Shown: piece after piece, positions 1 to 9,417 of the stretch | How the letters are laid out: every line of letters begins with the position of its first letter | Numbering within the stretch: the first letter of the stretch is position 1 | Source: Oenococcus oeni DSM 20252 = AWRIB129 | GTDB lineage: Bacteria; Bacillota; Bacilli; Lactobacillales; Lactobacillaceae | Direction of reading: 5' to 3' | Length of the DNA stretch: 64,000 nt | Assembly (NCBI RefSeq): GCF_000372485.1 | Contig: NZ_AQVA01000005.1 | Location: 1 to 64,000, forward strand | Position numbers and translations under genes: made by a program | The notes under the pieces: generated by a model | Database searches by the model: none | Told to the model about the DNA's origin: nothing | The model's input: only the letters and a program-made list of their open reading frames with translations

Positions 1-84
1 AAGATCAAGGAGCTCAAACGTGCTTGTTATGGCTTCTCCAATCAGGCCAATATGTTCACACGCGTCTACCAGCTGATTGCCTAG
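1..84 (+). CDS. ISL3-family transposase, C-terminal fragment (runs off the left edge)
   Basis: The first 27 codons in frame 1 end at a TAG (82-84). They read as the basic C-terminal tail of an ISL3-type DDE transposase, with the segment KELKRACYGFSNQANMF resembling the IKxIKRxxYGyrNf pattern typical of that family. Only the end of the gene is in the window, so catalytic residues cannot be assessed. It is followed by two hairpins and a terminal inverted repeat, as expected for the right end of an IS1165/ISL3-like element common in Oenococcus and Leuconostoc. The family assignment rests on a short stretch and on the flanking repeat. Confidence 0.7.
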   Translation, partial: KIKELKRACYGFSNQANMFTRVYQLIA

Positions 85-237
85 ATTATCTACCACAATA
101 ACGTCACGATGGTAGGCTTATTTGTTATGCCTTCAAGTACGATATTCAGACAACACACCAGATTAAACGCCGCAACTAATAAAACAACAAAAAAGATCTC
201 CCACACGAGGAGATCTCCAAAGGATAGAAACTATCCT

Positions 238-260
238 TCAACACCATTTGACAAACTTCC
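238..260. repeat. Terminal inverted repeat of the ISL3-like element
   Basis: Read from outside inwards, the end is GGAAGTTTGTCAAATGGTGT. This resembles the GGCTCTTTGTCAAAT type of end remembered for ISL3-family elements of lactic acid bacteria. The matching left repeat is outside the window, so the exact outer base is inferred. Confidence 0.55.
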
Positions 261-441
261 TTTAATATTTCTCCGCGCACAGTGCAATACATTAAAAAGC
301 TATTTAGATAAATAACAAATACCACTGTCTATTTATATTACAATTCCTGACAAGAGCTATTAAATTATTGAAAGGAATCAGCCTTTTAAAAAGTCAACAA
401 AGCAATTCTGCTTTAAATCATATTAGGGTATCACAAATACT

Positions 442-1392
442 TTACAAATATGTTTTGCGTCGCATCCAAAACCAGCAAATTAGGCTTAGTATAACAGAGA
501 TAATCAGCACAGCAAAAACACCATAAGAAGATTTTTCAAACGGGACATCGACATTGATTCCCCAAAAACCAAAAATAATCGCTGGAATAGTCAAAACGAT
601 TGATAGCTCTGTTAGAGTTTTCATAATCATGTTTAGCTGATACGAAATCATATTGTTTATCATATTTTCCAAATCATCCAAATATTGGCTGTAACCTAAA
701 ATAATTCTATCCATTGTGTCACTTGTATCGTATATCTCATCAATTATTTTTTTGGTGGTAAAATCAATATCATTAATAGTTGTGAAATTTTTTTTAATGA
801 AATCCAGCGCTTTGTGATTAGCGCCATAAGTTGTTGACAAAGCTATCATGTATTTTTGAAGAGTCAATAAATCACCAAACATTGGTCTGCGTGGACCGGA
901 CGTTGATATTTTTGAGTCTAAATCATCAATTTTTTCCTTGATTCCACGAAGTTCGTTAAGCATCACATAGAATTTTTTTTGCATGATCTTTAAAAGTACT
1001 TCCTCCGTGAAATTATTGACATCACGTAAAACCATATTGGATAAGAGTTCGGGAATGAATTTTAATTTTTGTTTTGTAAAAATTATCAACTTATTTTTAA
1101 ATACCAAGAAAACAACAGATGCCGTCAGATTATCTAGATGCCCACCTTCATGTATCTCGGGAAACAGAAAACTTACGAGCAAACTTTTTTCATCGTTCCG
1201 ATCTATCATCGTGTCATATGCAACTTGATCATCAAACGTTAGTATATTGCCTATTTTAAAGTCATATTTATGTTCAAAAGATTCGATATATTCTCGTTCG
1301 TCACCATAAACATAAACAACAGAAGAATTTTTGATATTTGATTCTGACGAAACTAATAATGTATCTTTTGTTAAAGAATAAGTTTTCAGCAT
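442..1392 (-). CDS. corA: CorA-family divalent cation (Mg2+/Co2+) transporter
   Basis: This 316-residue protein has the CorA plan: a long, soluble, charged N-terminal region ending in a helical segment, then two C-terminal membrane helices (about 262-278 and 290-311) and a short basic tail. CorA channels let magnesium into the cell as pentamers, and the conserved GMN motif at the end of the first helix forms the selectivity entrance. Here the equivalent position reads WGIN (about 277-280), so Met is replaced by Ile. The gene has a strong GGAGG site before its ATG. It lies 65 bases downstream of manO on the same strand, but no functional link to sugar uptake is evident. The family is clear; the ion specificity is inferred. 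Confidence 0.85.
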   Translation of the reverse strand: MLKTYSLTKDTLLVSSESNIKNSSVVYVYGDEREYIESFEHKYDFKIGNILTFDDQVAYDTMIDRNDEKSLLVSFLFPEIHEGGHLDNLTASVVFLVFKNKLIIFTKQKLKFIPELLSNMVLRDVNNFTEEVLLKIMQKKFYVMLNELRGIKEKIDDLDSKISTSGPRRPMFGDLLTLQKYMIALSTTYGANHKALDFIKKNFTTINDIDFTTKKIIDEIYDTSDTMDRIILGYSQYLDDLENMINNMISYQLNMIMKTLTELSIVLTIPAIIFGFWGINVDVPFEKSSYGVFAVLIISVILSLICWFWMRRKTYL

Positions 1393-1457
1393 TGTAATCC
1401 TCCTGCTTTATATTTTTCTCAAAAATAAATTTTTGTTTGAATAAAAAATTCGAAAAT

Positions 1458-1856
1458 TTATCTTTTTATTTTTAAAATTTTTCCGATTCTGCCAAATAGC
1501 CATTTAAAATTACGCCGCATAACTTGAAAAAAAGTCAGTGAACGAACAATATGATCGGGATCGATATACTTCCGCACCATACGAAGAACTTCTTTTGGAT
1601 GTTTGGATGAAAATTTAAACATTCCATTATGTTTCGTTTGGATAGCATAACGGGGTATCCATTTCCCCTTAAAAATTAGAGACGCAACAACCAGATTGAC
1701 TTCTTTCCACGGAATCTGAATAAATTTACGAGGATCGCGGTCACTAAAAAACTCAAATCCTTCATCACCGATCATGATTTCTCCATATTCTCCAAGACCC
1801 ATATAAGAAGTTGCCTGAACTACCAAATCTATTTTTCTGTTAATTGATTCAACCAT
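1458..1856 (-). CDS. manO: DUF956 protein of mannose PTS operons (ManO)
   Basis: This 132-residue protein carries the DUF956 pattern (start MVESINRKIDLVVQATSY, then a beta-rich core and a basic tail). In lactic acid bacteria this family is almost always encoded directly after manLMN and is called ManO; a regulatory role for the mannose PTS has been proposed. The ATG is preceded by an AAGGG ribosome site. A stem-loop with a T tract between manN and this gene (1925-1950) suggests that it is transcribed at a lower level by readthrough or from its own promoter. The biochemical function is unknown. Confidence 0.85.
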   Translation of the reverse strand: MVESINRKIDLVVQATSYMGLGEYGEIMIGDEGFEFFSDRDPRKFIQIPWKEVNLVVASLIFKGKWIPRYAIQTKHNGMFKFSSKHPKEVLRMVRKYIDPDHIVRSLTFFQVMRRNFKWLFGRIGKILKIKR

Positions 1857-1924
1857 TTTTCCCTTTTTAAGTAATCGGTCGATGCCTTAGATTCAAGCTT
1901 ATCAACGAATTAATAATATAATAA

Positions 1925-1950
1925 AAACCTTATTCAAATGAATAAGGTTT
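1925..1950 (-). terminator. Stem-loop terminator between manN and manO
   Basis: A perfect 11-bp stem with a 4-base loop; on the minus strand it is followed by TTTTATTATATT. It sits 24 bases after the manN stop codon. It probably limits transcription from the PTS genes into manO. Confidence 0.75.
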
Positions 1951-1973
1951 ACCTTTTTGTAATCGAAGTTCGA

Positions 1974-2888
1974 TTAAAGCAATCCAAGTAGATGACCACC
2001 AACACCGATTACGAAGATTCCTAAGATAATAATAATTGGTGATACTTTTTTCTTTAATAGCCACATGCAGGCGAAAGTCAAAAGCAAAGCCATTAGTCCA
2101 GGAATCAAAGAGTCCAAATTCTGTTGCAAAGTGGTTGTCTGAATTTTAGTAAGAGACAAACCATTTGCCTGTTCTGTCAGGGCTTCTCTGATTCCCTTGG
2201 TACCCGACGGAAGTTTTCCCCAATCAATGTAGGCACCTTTACTTAAGGTAACTTTGGAAACAACCGGGGTAAACTTAATACTTACCCAACGCTCAATCAA
2301 AGCCGCCAGAACAAACATACCCATCATCGAAGCACCACGAGTAACTGTCTTGAGCAATCCTCCGGAAAGATCATCAGTGATTCTCGAACCGGCACGATAT
2401 CCGAATTCCTGGGTGTACCACATAAATGCCCAACGAATAATGTTCCAGAGTACCCAGAACAATATTGGTCCTAAAACATTTCCACTAAGAGCCAGGGTTG
2501 CACCTAAAGCCCCCAATAAAGGACGAACCGTGTACCAGAAGACAGGGTCACCAACACCTGCCAAAGGCCCCATCATACCAACCTTGACACCTTGAATGGC
2601 CACATCGTCAACCGGGGCGCCATTGGCACGGTCCTCTTCCAAAGCAAGCGTAACTCCAATAATCGGAGAAGCCAAATATGGGTGAGTATTGAAGAATACC
2701 AGGTGACGTTTATATGCTGCCGCCCGATCTTCTTTTGTTTTATAAAGTTTATTTAATGCGGGGATCAAGGCATAAACCCAACCACCATTTTGCATTCGTT
2801 CATAGTTCCATGAACCTTGAATGAACGTTGAACGCCATGCAACGTGGAGACGATCCCCTTTAGTTAAGGTAATTTTATCTTTTGCCAT
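1974..2888 (-). CDS. manN: Mannose/glucose PTS system, membrane component IID
   Basis: This is the IID subunit of the mannose-type phosphotransferase permease, which together with IIC forms the sugar channel and receives phosphate from IIAB. The sequence shows the EIID hallmarks: an N-terminal GSWNYERMQNGGW segment, the GVxVGxMGPLAGVGDP motif in mid-protein, and a C-terminal membrane helix. I place the start at the ATG at 2888 (304 aa, MAKDKITLTKGDR) because a GGAG site lies 9 bases upstream. An in-frame ATG at 2903 would add five residues. It is the third gene of manLMN, 20 bases after manM. Such systems carry glucose, mannose and often fructose in lactic acid bacteria; the true substrate range is inferred. 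Confidence 0.93.
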   Translation of the reverse strand: MAKDKITLTKGDRLHVAWRSTFIQGSWNYERMQNGGWVYALIPALNKLYKTKEDRAAAYKRHLVFFNTHPYLASPIIGVTLALEEDRANGAPVDDVAIQGVKVGMMGPLAGVGDPVFWYTVRPLLGALGATLALSGNVLGPILFWVLWNIIRWAFMWYTQEFGYRAGSRITDDLSGGLLKTVTRGASMMGMFVLAALIERWVSIKFTPVVSKVTLSKGAYIDWGKLPSGTKGIREALTEQANGLSLTKIQTTTLQQNLDSLIPGLMALLLTFACMWLLKKKVSPIIIILGIFVIGVGGHLLGLL

Positions 2889-2908
2889 ACTATTTTTCTC
2901 CATTAATT

Positions 2909-3724
2909 TTAATAAGCATCGAGAATATCACCCAAAGGATCACCGGTGTTATTTCCGCCACCGCTGTTTCCACTGCTATTTCCGTTTGAGCCGCCTTTAT
3001 CCAATGCAAGGTACATAAGTGCAAGGGATACGCCTAGGGCTCCAATAGCAATTAATGTTAAATCAGTAATCGAAGCAATTACAAAACCAATGACGAAAAA
3101 CGGCCAAACTTCACGGCTGGCCATCATGTTGATAACCATTGCATAACCAACGGCAACAACCATGCCACCACCGATAGTCATACCATCCGACAACCATGAC
3201 GGCATGGCATTTAATACAGCACGAACTTCCGAAGATGGAATAACCAGCAAAAGTGCAGCCGGAATAGCAATTCTTAATCCCTGCAAACAAATAGAAATCA
3301 CTTGCCACATATCTATAATGCGGGATTTACCCTCTTCTGCTGCATGATCCATAATATGAACAATGAACGTAGTAATTGTTCGAACGATCATTGTTAAGAA
3401 CAATCCAGCAACAGCCAAAGTTACAGCCACGGCAATCGCCGAACCAATTCCTTTGGTTCCTTGACCACCTTCTATTAAAATAATTGCTGAGCCAACCGAT
3501 GCCAAAGCAGCATCAGGAGCAACAGCGGCACCGATATTCGCCCAACCTAAGGCGATCATCTGTAAAGATCCACCTAACATTACACCGAGAACCAAGTGAC
3601 CTGTTACCAGGCCAATAAGTGTACAAGCAACAAGTGGCTGATGAAATTCAAATTCATCCAAGATGCCTTCCATACCTGCAAAAAAGGCAACCACCACCAC
3701 TAAAATCATTGATATAGCGGACAT
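2909..3724 (-). CDS. manM: Mannose/glucose PTS system, membrane component IIC
   Basis: This 271-residue polytopic protein matches the EIIC component of the mannose family: it starts MSAISMILVVVVAFFAGMEGILDEFEFHQP and contains TGHLVLGVMLGGSLQMIALGWANIGAAVAPDAA, a classic IIC-Man segment. It forms the sugar translocation path with IID. The C-terminus ends in a Gly/Asn/Ser-rich tail (residues about 245-262) that is probably a flexible linker. The start has an AGGAGA site at good spacing. It lies 20 bases downstream of manL and was clearly co-transcribed with it. Confidence 0.94.
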   Translation of the reverse strand: MSAISMILVVVVAFFAGMEGILDEFEFHQPLVACTLIGLVTGHLVLGVMLGGSLQMIALGWANIGAAVAPDAALASVGSAIILIEGGQGTKGIGSAIAVAVTLAVAGLFLTMIVRTITTFIVHIMDHAAEEGKSRIIDMWQVISICLQGLRIAIPAALLLVIPSSEVRAVLNAMPSWLSDGMTIGGGMVVAVGYAMVINMMASREVWPFFVIGFVIASITDLTLIAIGALGVSLALMYLALDKGGSNGNSSGNSGGGNNTGDPLGDILDAY

Positions 3725-3744
3725 TTTATACTCTCCTTATCTTT

Positions 3745-4740
3745 TTAAGATTTAACACTTGATAAATCTTTTCGAGCTTTATTTACAATATTGTCCATGT
3801 TTTCACTAGAATCTCCCGGGACTTTACGAACATCGAATTTAACACCTAGTTTTTTAAGTCCGTCGAAAGCTTCAACATCTTCTTTACCCAAAGAAAGAAC
3901 TTTATTTACAGCAACTTTGCCAACAGCGTGGGACATAGAACCGATATTCAATTCTTTAATATCAACGCCACCTTCGATTGTCTTTAAAGCGTCCTCTGGA
4001 TTTTCAAAGAGAACCAATGCTTTTGTATTGCCAAAGCGTGGGTCTTTAGCCACTTCGATCATTTTTTTGATCGGAATAACATTTGTGTTAACTCCTGGAG
4101 GAGCGGCCTCAACGATCATACTCTTGCGTAAACGATCTTTTGCAACTGAATCAGAAACGACAAGAATCCGATTAGGATTTGTAGCTTTTGTCCAAGACAT
4201 TGCTACCTGTCCATGTAGGAGTCGTGAATCCACTCGAGCCAAAACATATTTAATTTTGCCATCTCCAAGAACTGTTCCGGGTGCAATTGTGCCATGTGGT
4301 TGACCACTGGATTTAACAGTTGCCGTTGCCTTTTTTGGTTCCAACGATTCAGGCTTGATTCTAATACCATCTTTACCTGTTTCGATTATATGAGTGGCAA
4401 TTTCCTGCGCCGAATCCATTGAAGATCGCGAACCATAAGCTTCAATGACCATTGGCAAATTCATGCCCGTGACAACAGCCCAACTATCTTCATGCCCATA
4501 AAGAAGCCCACTGGACTGATTGAAAGGTGTCCCACCCCATAAATCAATCAACAGCAAAACTTGCTTTTGATCATCAAAGGAATCAATGGCTTGTTTCAAC
4601 TTGTTTAAAAAGTCCTCGGGACCTTCATTCGGCGACAAAGTAACTGTTTGAACATTTTGCTGTTTGCCAAAAATCATTTCAGCTGATTGGTAAATGCCTT
4701 CTGCAAAGTTGCCGTGACTTGCTAGAACAATGCCTACCAT
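3745..4740 (-). CDS. manL: Mannose/glucose PTS system, fused cytoplasmic IIAB component
   Basis: This 331-residue protein is a fusion. The N-terminal IIA domain (about 1-130) has the phospho-acceptor histidine in LASHGNFAEG (His9). An Ala/Pro/Gly-rich linker follows (about 140-160). The C-terminal IIB domain has its phospho-histidine in RVDSRLLHGQVAMSW. It passes phosphate from HPr to the incoming sugar. It is the first gene of the operon and has a good AGGAG site. Upstream (4741-5346) lie a near-perfect cre-like site overlapping a TATAAT (4961-4981) and a perfect cre at 5164, so catabolite control is likely but unproven. Confidence 0.94.
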   Translation of the reverse strand: MVGIVLASHGNFAEGIYQSAEMIFGKQQNVQTVTLSPNEGPEDFLNKLKQAIDSFDDQKQVLLLIDLWGGTPFNQSSGLLYGHEDSWAVVTGMNLPMVIEAYGSRSSMDSAQEIATHIIETGKDGIRIKPESLEPKKATATVKSSGQPHGTIAPGTVLGDGKIKYVLARVDSRLLHGQVAMSWTKATNPNRILVVSDSVAKDRLRKSMIVEAAPPGVNTNVIPIKKMIEVAKDPRFGNTKALVLFENPEDALKTIEGGVDIKELNIGSMSHAVGKVAVNKVLSLGKEDVEAFDGLKKLGVKFDVRKVPGDSSENMDNIVNKARKDLSSVKS

Positions 4741-4966
4741 TTGTTTTATCTCCTATCTTGATAATAAATTGAAAACGAAAAATCGTCTCAAACGGATCAA
4801 ATATAACAAAAATAAATTATCTAGTTTATCACCTCTTTTAAAGATCAATGCCTTTTACCCAGAAAAACTTCAAATAGTTAATTAATAATTGCATCAGAAG
4901 AAGCACAAAAGTTTTTAGGCACCACGATTAATCAATACTGCCAATTAACAGTATGTTTACATTATA

Positions 4967-4981
4967 ATGCAAAGGCTTACA
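4967..4981 (-). promoter_or_regulatory. cre-like CcpA box upstream of manL (one mismatch)
   Basis: ATGCAAAGGCTTACA fits the WTGNAANCGNWNNCW consensus except for G in place of C at position 8. It lies immediately upstream of a minus-strand TATAAT (4961-4966), inside the presumed promoter spacer. That is the usual place for repression by CcpA. Confidence 0.4.
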
Positions 4982-5163
4982 TTTTTTCACACGAGCATAT
5001 CAGGCTAAGATGATAAACAATTTACAGACAATAATTTTTCCGTGAAAGAAGAAAATATTATTGCCCGCTCAAAAAGATTCGATAATAAATGTTCTTCCTC
5101 CTTAATTTCCTTTTTTTCAAAGGTTTTTTGCTACAGAATCTATTCTAGTCTCTTTTAACTTTT

Positions 5164-5178
5164 TTGTAAACGCTTACT
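5164..5178. promoter_or_regulatory. cre site (perfect CcpA consensus)
   Basis: TTGTAAACGCTTACT matches WTGNAANCGNWNNCW at every fixed position. It lies 424 bases before manL and 169 bases before the channel gene, so the target gene is uncertain. Activation of the PTS operon from a distance, or control of an unseen promoter, are both possible. Confidence 0.6.
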
Positions 5179-5346
5179 TTTAATAAACTCAGATTATTAG
5201 TTTTAAAACTGTTTTTTAAGATTAGAAATAGCTTTTCTTTCTCAACAACAACAAATATTTTCAAAAACATTTAAAAAAATTCCAAAAAAACTTTATTTAG
5301 CGAATGTTTTCCTATATGATCGATAATCAAGGGGATAGAGGAGATA

Positions 5347-5997
5347 GTGGTTAGACAGATTTTCAAGATTTTTATCTACATAATGGCAGCATTGTCGGTG
5401 CCCTTAGCCTTCCTTAATACTTCTAAACCACCATTACTTTATATTGATTGGTCAATCTGGCTAATTTTTGTTTTTGATTATTTTTACGAATTCAATCTTG
5501 CTGTAAATAAAAAAAGTTTTTTTCGCCACCACATCATTGAATTAATCTCGATTCTTCCTTTTGAGGCTTTTCCGGCAATTCGTATTTTAAGGTTAGTAAG
5601 AATCTTCGCTTTCTCCAGCCGCTTTCTGATTAAAACAAAAGAATTTTTGATTGAAACAAAAGTGTACATCGCTTTTATTATTACCGGCATAATCTTGATA
5701 TTCTCTGGAATCATATTTTCCCTTGATGAACGAGACAGCTTTTTAGACGGTTTATTATGGGCTTTAGGCGTTGCCACGACCAGTGGATCGCCATATCAAG
5801 CTCATACTGAAATTTCAAAAATACTTAACATCATTCTGATGTTTACAGGAATCGGCTTAGTTGGATACTTTACCGGGGCTTTAGCCAGCTGGTTGACCAA
5901 AGAGAAGATATCGAATGAAGATTTGAATAAGAAACTTGATAGTGTCATAGAAGAGTTAAAAACAATCGAGATCAAGCAAAAGAAAAGTTCTAATTAG
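5347..5997 (+). CDS. Voltage-gated ion channel-like membrane protein with an unusual selectivity loop
   Basis: This 216-residue membrane protein has the layout of a small six-helix cation channel. The hydrophobic N-terminal helices are followed by an S4-like segment RILRLVRIFAFSSRF (about 78-92) with spaced arginines. An outer helix (about 113-127), a re-entrant pore loop and an inner helix (about 158-183) come next, then a charged coiled-coil-like C-terminus. The pore loop reads VATTSGSPY instead of the potassium filter TTVGYGD, so potassium selectivity cannot be assumed. The GTG start has an AGGAG site. It is a single gene that ends at a bidirectional terminator shared with pepC. Confidence 0.75.
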   Translation: MVRQIFKIFIYIMAALSVPLAFLNTSKPPLLYIDWSIWLIFVFDYFYEFNLAVNKKSFFRHHIIELISILPFEAFPAIRILRLVRIFAFSSRFLIKTKEFLIETKVYIAFIITGIILIFSGIIFSLDERDSFLDGLLWALGVATTSGSPYQAHTEISKILNIILMFTGIGLVGYFTGALASWLTKEKISNEDLNKKLDSVIEELKTIEIKQKKSSN

Positions 5998-6025
5998 CTT
6001 GTTTGATTATAATTTTTATCAATTT

Positions 6026-6051
6026 AAAAACCGCTCAGTAGAGCGGTTTTT
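6026..6051. terminator. Bidirectional terminator between the channel gene and pepC
   Basis: A perfect 11-bp stem (AAAAACCGCTC with GAGCGGTTTTT) around a 4-base loop, with A and T tracts on the two sides. It can end both converging transcripts. Confidence 0.9.
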
Positions 6052-6076
6052 AATATCGGATCATATGAAAATTTAA

Positions 6077-7417
6077 TTAAGCAAGAGCTCCCATTGGATC
6101 CCAAGGATCAAGAACCTTTGCCGTTTCTGCTTGAGCTTTTTGCAACTCTGCAGACAAATATTTTTTGTTGACAACTACTTGATAGGCATAAAGGCTCATC
6201 CAATCATCGGACATAACAAAGTAGCCATTCTTGCCGGCTTTTTCACCCCAGGAATTTTCAACCTTCCAGCGCAAAGGATTTCCATCTTCATCAAGATCAA
6301 CACCGGTCAAAACCATCGCGTGAGTCATTAACGAGTCTGCATAATCGAGTTGCTCGGCTTTTGTCAAACTTAGATCGATCCCAAAAGCATCTTCTTGAGC
6401 AAAATTGTTAAGATCCATAATTCCCGATTCACGATCGACTTGTGGGCCCATGTCGACGCCAAACCAAACAGATTGGCCATCCTTCAACTGCGAAATTGCT
6501 AATTGCTTGAATTCGTCGAGTTCCACATTCAAATGTTTAACTTCTCTTCCACCAACAACGTTTCCCAAATTTTCGATTGTGTAAGTCTTGTGATATGGTT
6601 TGTCACTTGTTGGTGCATTAATAATCGAAACGTAATCTTCAAGATCTTCATCAACAAACTTTTTGAAAAATGATTTTGGTGTCAAATTTTTTTCCAAATG
6701 ATACTTTTTATCTTCGTCGCGATACTCGAAATCAAAATGTGCTACATCGGCTGGATTGCCGAATACCAAACTCAGCATTCGATAATTATCAGCATTAAAT
6801 TCTTTAATTTTTTCATCTATTTCAGCCTGATTGGATTTCTGGGCTGCTAAAGCACGCAACTCAACAGCGTCTTTGCGGAGTTTACGATTCAGCATCCGAT
6901 TCAAAGCTGCCGAATGACTCGAATCGAAACTTTCCGGGAAAACGGCCTGTGGAACAAGACCATACTTTTCAATAATTGCGCAAATCATATCCCATTGGCC
7001 ACCATCCTGTTGAGGAGTTTCCAATAGATAAGCGACTTTGCGATTATCGAGAGGTAAATCAGCGGTTTTAACGACATTATTGTAGAAATAATTTGCCTTC
7101 TCAAATTTATCCCAGAAGAAGGTATAACTTTGCGACAATTCGAATTTGCCGGAAATGTTAAACAAATCAGCAGTCCGATGACGCATTGTATTTAAAGCAG
7201 CAAACATCCAGCAACGTCCAGATGACATTTGATTAGCAACCTTACCGGTTTTGACCTCGACTGAGAAAACTGCTTGCGAATCAACAGCTGCCTTTGAATC
7301 AAGAGTCGCCTTATCTATTCCGTTGCTGGTGACTGCACGACGAATCGTGTCAGCGGCCGGAAAACTTTTAAGGCCTTGATTAAAATCTTTAATTTGTTCT
7401 AATGAAATTTCTGTCAT
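6077..7417 (-). CDS. pepC: Aminopeptidase C (bleomycin hydrolase family, C1B)
   Basis: PepC is a cytoplasmic, hexameric cysteine aminopeptidase that releases N-terminal residues from peptides during growth on protein or peptide nitrogen. This 446-residue protein has the normal family length. It shows the active-site cysteine in [12 protein letters not shown] (about 70), the histidine in [10 protein letters not shown] and the asparagine in VENSWGEK near the C-terminus. The C-terminal tail that gates the active site is present ([10 protein letters not shown]). The ATG overlaps the thrS stop codon by four bases, so it is translationally coupled to thrS and falls under the thrS T-box. That ties a peptidase to threonine-tRNA charging, an arrangement worth noting. 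Confidence 0.96.
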   Translation of the reverse strand: MTEISLEQIKDFNQGLKSFPAADTIRRAVTSNGIDKATLDSKAAVDSQAVFSVEVKTGKVANQMSSGRCWMFAALNTMRHRTADLFNISGKFELSQSYTFFWDKFEKANYFYNNVVKTADLPLDNRKVAYLLETPQQDGGQWDMICAIIEKYGLVPQAVFPESFDSSHSAALNRMLNRKLRKDAVELRALAAQKSNQAEIDEKIKEFNADNYRMLSLVFGNPADVAHFDFEYRDEDKKYHLEKNLTPKSFFKKFVDEDLEDYVSIINAPTSDKPYHKTYTIENLGNVVGGREVKHLNVELDEFKQLAISQLKDGQSVWFGVDMGPQVDRESGIMDLNNFAQEDAFGIDLSLTKAEQLDYADSLMTHAMVLTGVDLDEDGNPLRWKVENSWGEKAGKNGYFVMSDDWMSLYAYQVVVNKKYLSAELQKAQAETAKVLDPWDPMGALA

Positions 7418-9405
7418 TTATTTAACATCTCCCGAACTTTTTCGCTGCCTTTGGAATAATTGGCAACATCATCATTAATCATTTCTTCGAATTCATCGAT
7501 TTTCATTTCTTTGGTTTGATCGCTTCCACGGAAACGAACAGTAACACTATTATCACGCAATTCCTGATCGCCAACAACCAAAATATACGGTGTCTTCAAA
7601 TTTACCTGAGCATCGCGAATTAAATATCCGAGCTTTTCATCACGATTATCCAACTTAATTCGGCGACCGTCTTTCATCAATTTACTATATATATTCCGTG
7701 CATAATCGCCATGGGCACCATAATTAACCGGGATAACAACAGCCTGTACCGGAGCCAACCAAGTCGGGAACTGACCCTTGTATTTTTCAATCAAGAAAGC
7801 CACGAAGCGTTCCATTGTGCCGACCACGCCGCGGTGAATCAAAACCGGACGATGATCTTTGCCATCCTCGCCGGTGTATTTCATATCAAAGCGTTCCGGC
7901 AATAAGAAATCCAACTGGATCGTCGACATCGTCTCTTCGTTTCCAAGAGCTGTTTTGAACTGAATATCGAGCTTTGGTCCATAGAAAGCCGCCTCTCCTT
8001 CGGCTTCGAAATAATCGAGCCCCATATCATCCATGGCACGTTTCAAAGCAGCTTGAGCGTGTTCCCACATTGCATCGTCATCATAATATTTCTTTGTATT
8101 TTTCGGATCGCGATAAGAAAGACGAAAACGGTAATCCTGATCCGTAAAACCAAAATCATGATAAACATCACGAATCAACTGGAGAATTCCTTTGAATTCC
8201 GGTTCGACCTGTTCAGGGGCTACAACAGTATGACCATCGTTTAAGGTCATTTCGCGGACCCTGGAGAGGCCTGTCAAAGCTCCAGATTTCTCCCAACGAT
8301 GCATTTGACCGAATTCAGCTATTCGATAAGGCAAATCACGGTAAGAACGCGGCTCATGTTCGAAAATTTCAATATGCGAAGGACAGTTCATCGGCCGAAG
8401 TTCCAACTGTTCGCCATCATCGGCCGTCATAGCTGGAAACATATCGTCGCGATAATGATCCCAGTGACCCGAGCGTTTATACAAATCAAGATTGGAAACA
8501 ACCGGGGTATAAACATTCATATAACTGTTTTGGCGTTCCTTTTCAACCAGATAATCTTCAATTGTCCGCCGGATTGCTGCGCCATTCGGCAACCAAACCG
8601 GTAATCCGGCACCAATTTCCGGGTTCGTAAAGAAAAGCTCCATTTGTTTGCCAATCGTTCGATGATCGCGTTCTTTTCTTTCTTCAAGAGCTTTCTTTTG
8701 TGCTTCAAGATTCTCAGGATTCCATTCTGACAGGCCGTAAATTCTTTGCATCATTTGGTTATCGGACATACCACGCCAGTAAGCACCGGCAACAGAAGTC
8801 AGAGCAAAATGCTTGATCCAACCGGTCGAAGGTACTAAGCCACCACGATCAAGATCCGTATAATCGCCTTGTTTTACAATTGTTATTTCCTGGTCTGCTG
8901 GAAAATCATTAATTAGAGCAATTTTATAGGGATCTTCGGCAAAAATTTTCAGAGCTTCCTTACGGCTGACAATCTGATGCTGAATTGGGATATTTGCCTG
9001 AACCAATTTCTTCATTTCCGCTTCAATTTTCGGAAATTCATCGGCTGCGACCTGCTTTTCCGATTCATCAGAATCATCTGTATCATAGTAAAAACCGTTT
9101 GCAATCGCCACGCCTACGCCAAAATGAATCTTAGGATGTAAACGGCGCAAAGCCTGTGCTAAAAGATGAGTTGTCGAATGGCGCAGAACTTTCAGTGCCT
9201 CATCTTCTCCTTTGGTAACGAGCCTAAATTTGCCGCTAAAACGAATTCCTTCATTCATGCCGACAAAATGATCATCAATTTTAGCGACAACCGATTTCTT
9301 AGCCAAAGAAGGACTAATCGATTCAGCGATTTCTATTGGTTTCGTATTTTGTTCAACTTCTTTTTCCGTGTCGTCCGGCATTGTGATCTTTATTAAATCT
9401 GCCAT
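7414..9405 (-). CDS. thrS: Threonyl-tRNA synthetase
   Basis: This class II synthetase attaches threonine to tRNA-Thr. The 663-residue protein has the full bacterial architecture: an N-terminal TGS domain (about 1-60), the second additional editing domain (about 65-220), the catalytic core with the zinc-binding cysteine in [13 protein letters not shown] (about 340), a motif 2 region around [13 protein letters not shown], and the C-terminal anticodon-binding domain. The ATG follows a GAGGA site. The gene is preceded by a T-box leader (9418-9612) and overlaps pepC by ATGA. Length and motifs are complete, so it should be functional. Confidence 0.97.
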   Translation of the reverse strand: MADLIKITMPDDTEKEVEQNTKPIEIAESISPSLAKKSVVAKIDDHFVGMNEGIRFSGKFRLVTKGEDEALKVLRHSTTHLLAQALRRLHPKIHFGVGVAIANGFYYDTDDSDESEKQVAADEFPKIEAEMKKLVQANIPIQHQIVSRKEALKIFAEDPYKIALINDFPADQEITIVKQGDYTDLDRGGLVPSTGWIKHFALTSVAGAYWRGMSDNQMMQRIYGLSEWNPENLEAQKKALEERKERDHRTIGKQMELFFTNPEIGAGLPVWLPNGAAIRRTIEDYLVEKERQNSYMNVYTPVVSNLDLYKRSGHWDHYRDDMFPAMTADDGEQLELRPMNCPSHIEIFEHEPRSYRDLPYRIAEFGQMHRWEKSGALTGLSRVREMTLNDGHTVVAPEQVEPEFKGILQLIRDVYHDFGFTDQDYRFRLSYRDPKNTKKYYDDDAMWEHAQAALKRAMDDMGLDYFEAEGEAAFYGPKLDIQFKTALGNEETMSTIQLDFLLPERFDMKYTGEDGKDHRPVLIHRGVVGTMERFVAFLIEKYKGQFPTWLAPVQAVVIPVNYGAHGDYARNIYSKLMKDGRRIKLDNRDEKLGYLIRDAQVNLKTPYILVVGDQELRDNSVTVRFRGSDQTKEMKIDEFEEMINDDVANYSKGSEKVREMLNK

Positions 9406-9417
9406 AATTCCTCGAAA

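Larger units (their letters stand above)
1..260 (+). mobile_element. Right end of an ISL3/IS1165-like insertion sequence
   Basis: The transposase tail (1-84) is followed by about 150 bases of non-coding IS DNA. This holds two perfect 8-bp hairpins: 194-201 with 209-216, and 220-227 with 231-238. It closes with an ISL3-type terminal repeat at 238-260 containing ACACCATTTGACAAA. The left end lies outside the window. The bases just after the repeat (261-268, tttaatat) would be one copy of an 8-bp target duplication if the boundary is right; the other copy cannot be seen. Confidence 0.65.
4741..5346. other. Long AT-rich divergent regulatory region between manL and the channel gene
   Basis: No gene is supported in these 606 bases. 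On the minus strand a TATAAT (4961-4966) with a weak -35 could start the manL transcript. A cre-like box (4967-4981, one mismatch) would lie in its spacer, and an inverted repeat ATACTG-N8-CAGTAT (4935-4954) lies just downstream of that -10 (in the direction of manL). A perfect cre consensus is at 5164-5178. On the plus strand TATGAT (5315-5320) precedes the GTG of the channel gene. All of these are read by eye. Confidence 0.5.

Noticed and set aside
109-315. 68-codon open frame next to the IS end
   Set aside because: It runs through the two hairpins and the terminal repeat of the insertion sequence and has no family resemblance or ribosome site.
371-386. Short AAAGG-CCTTT hairpin after corA
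   Set aside because: Only a 5-bp stem and a broken T tract; too weak to call a terminator.
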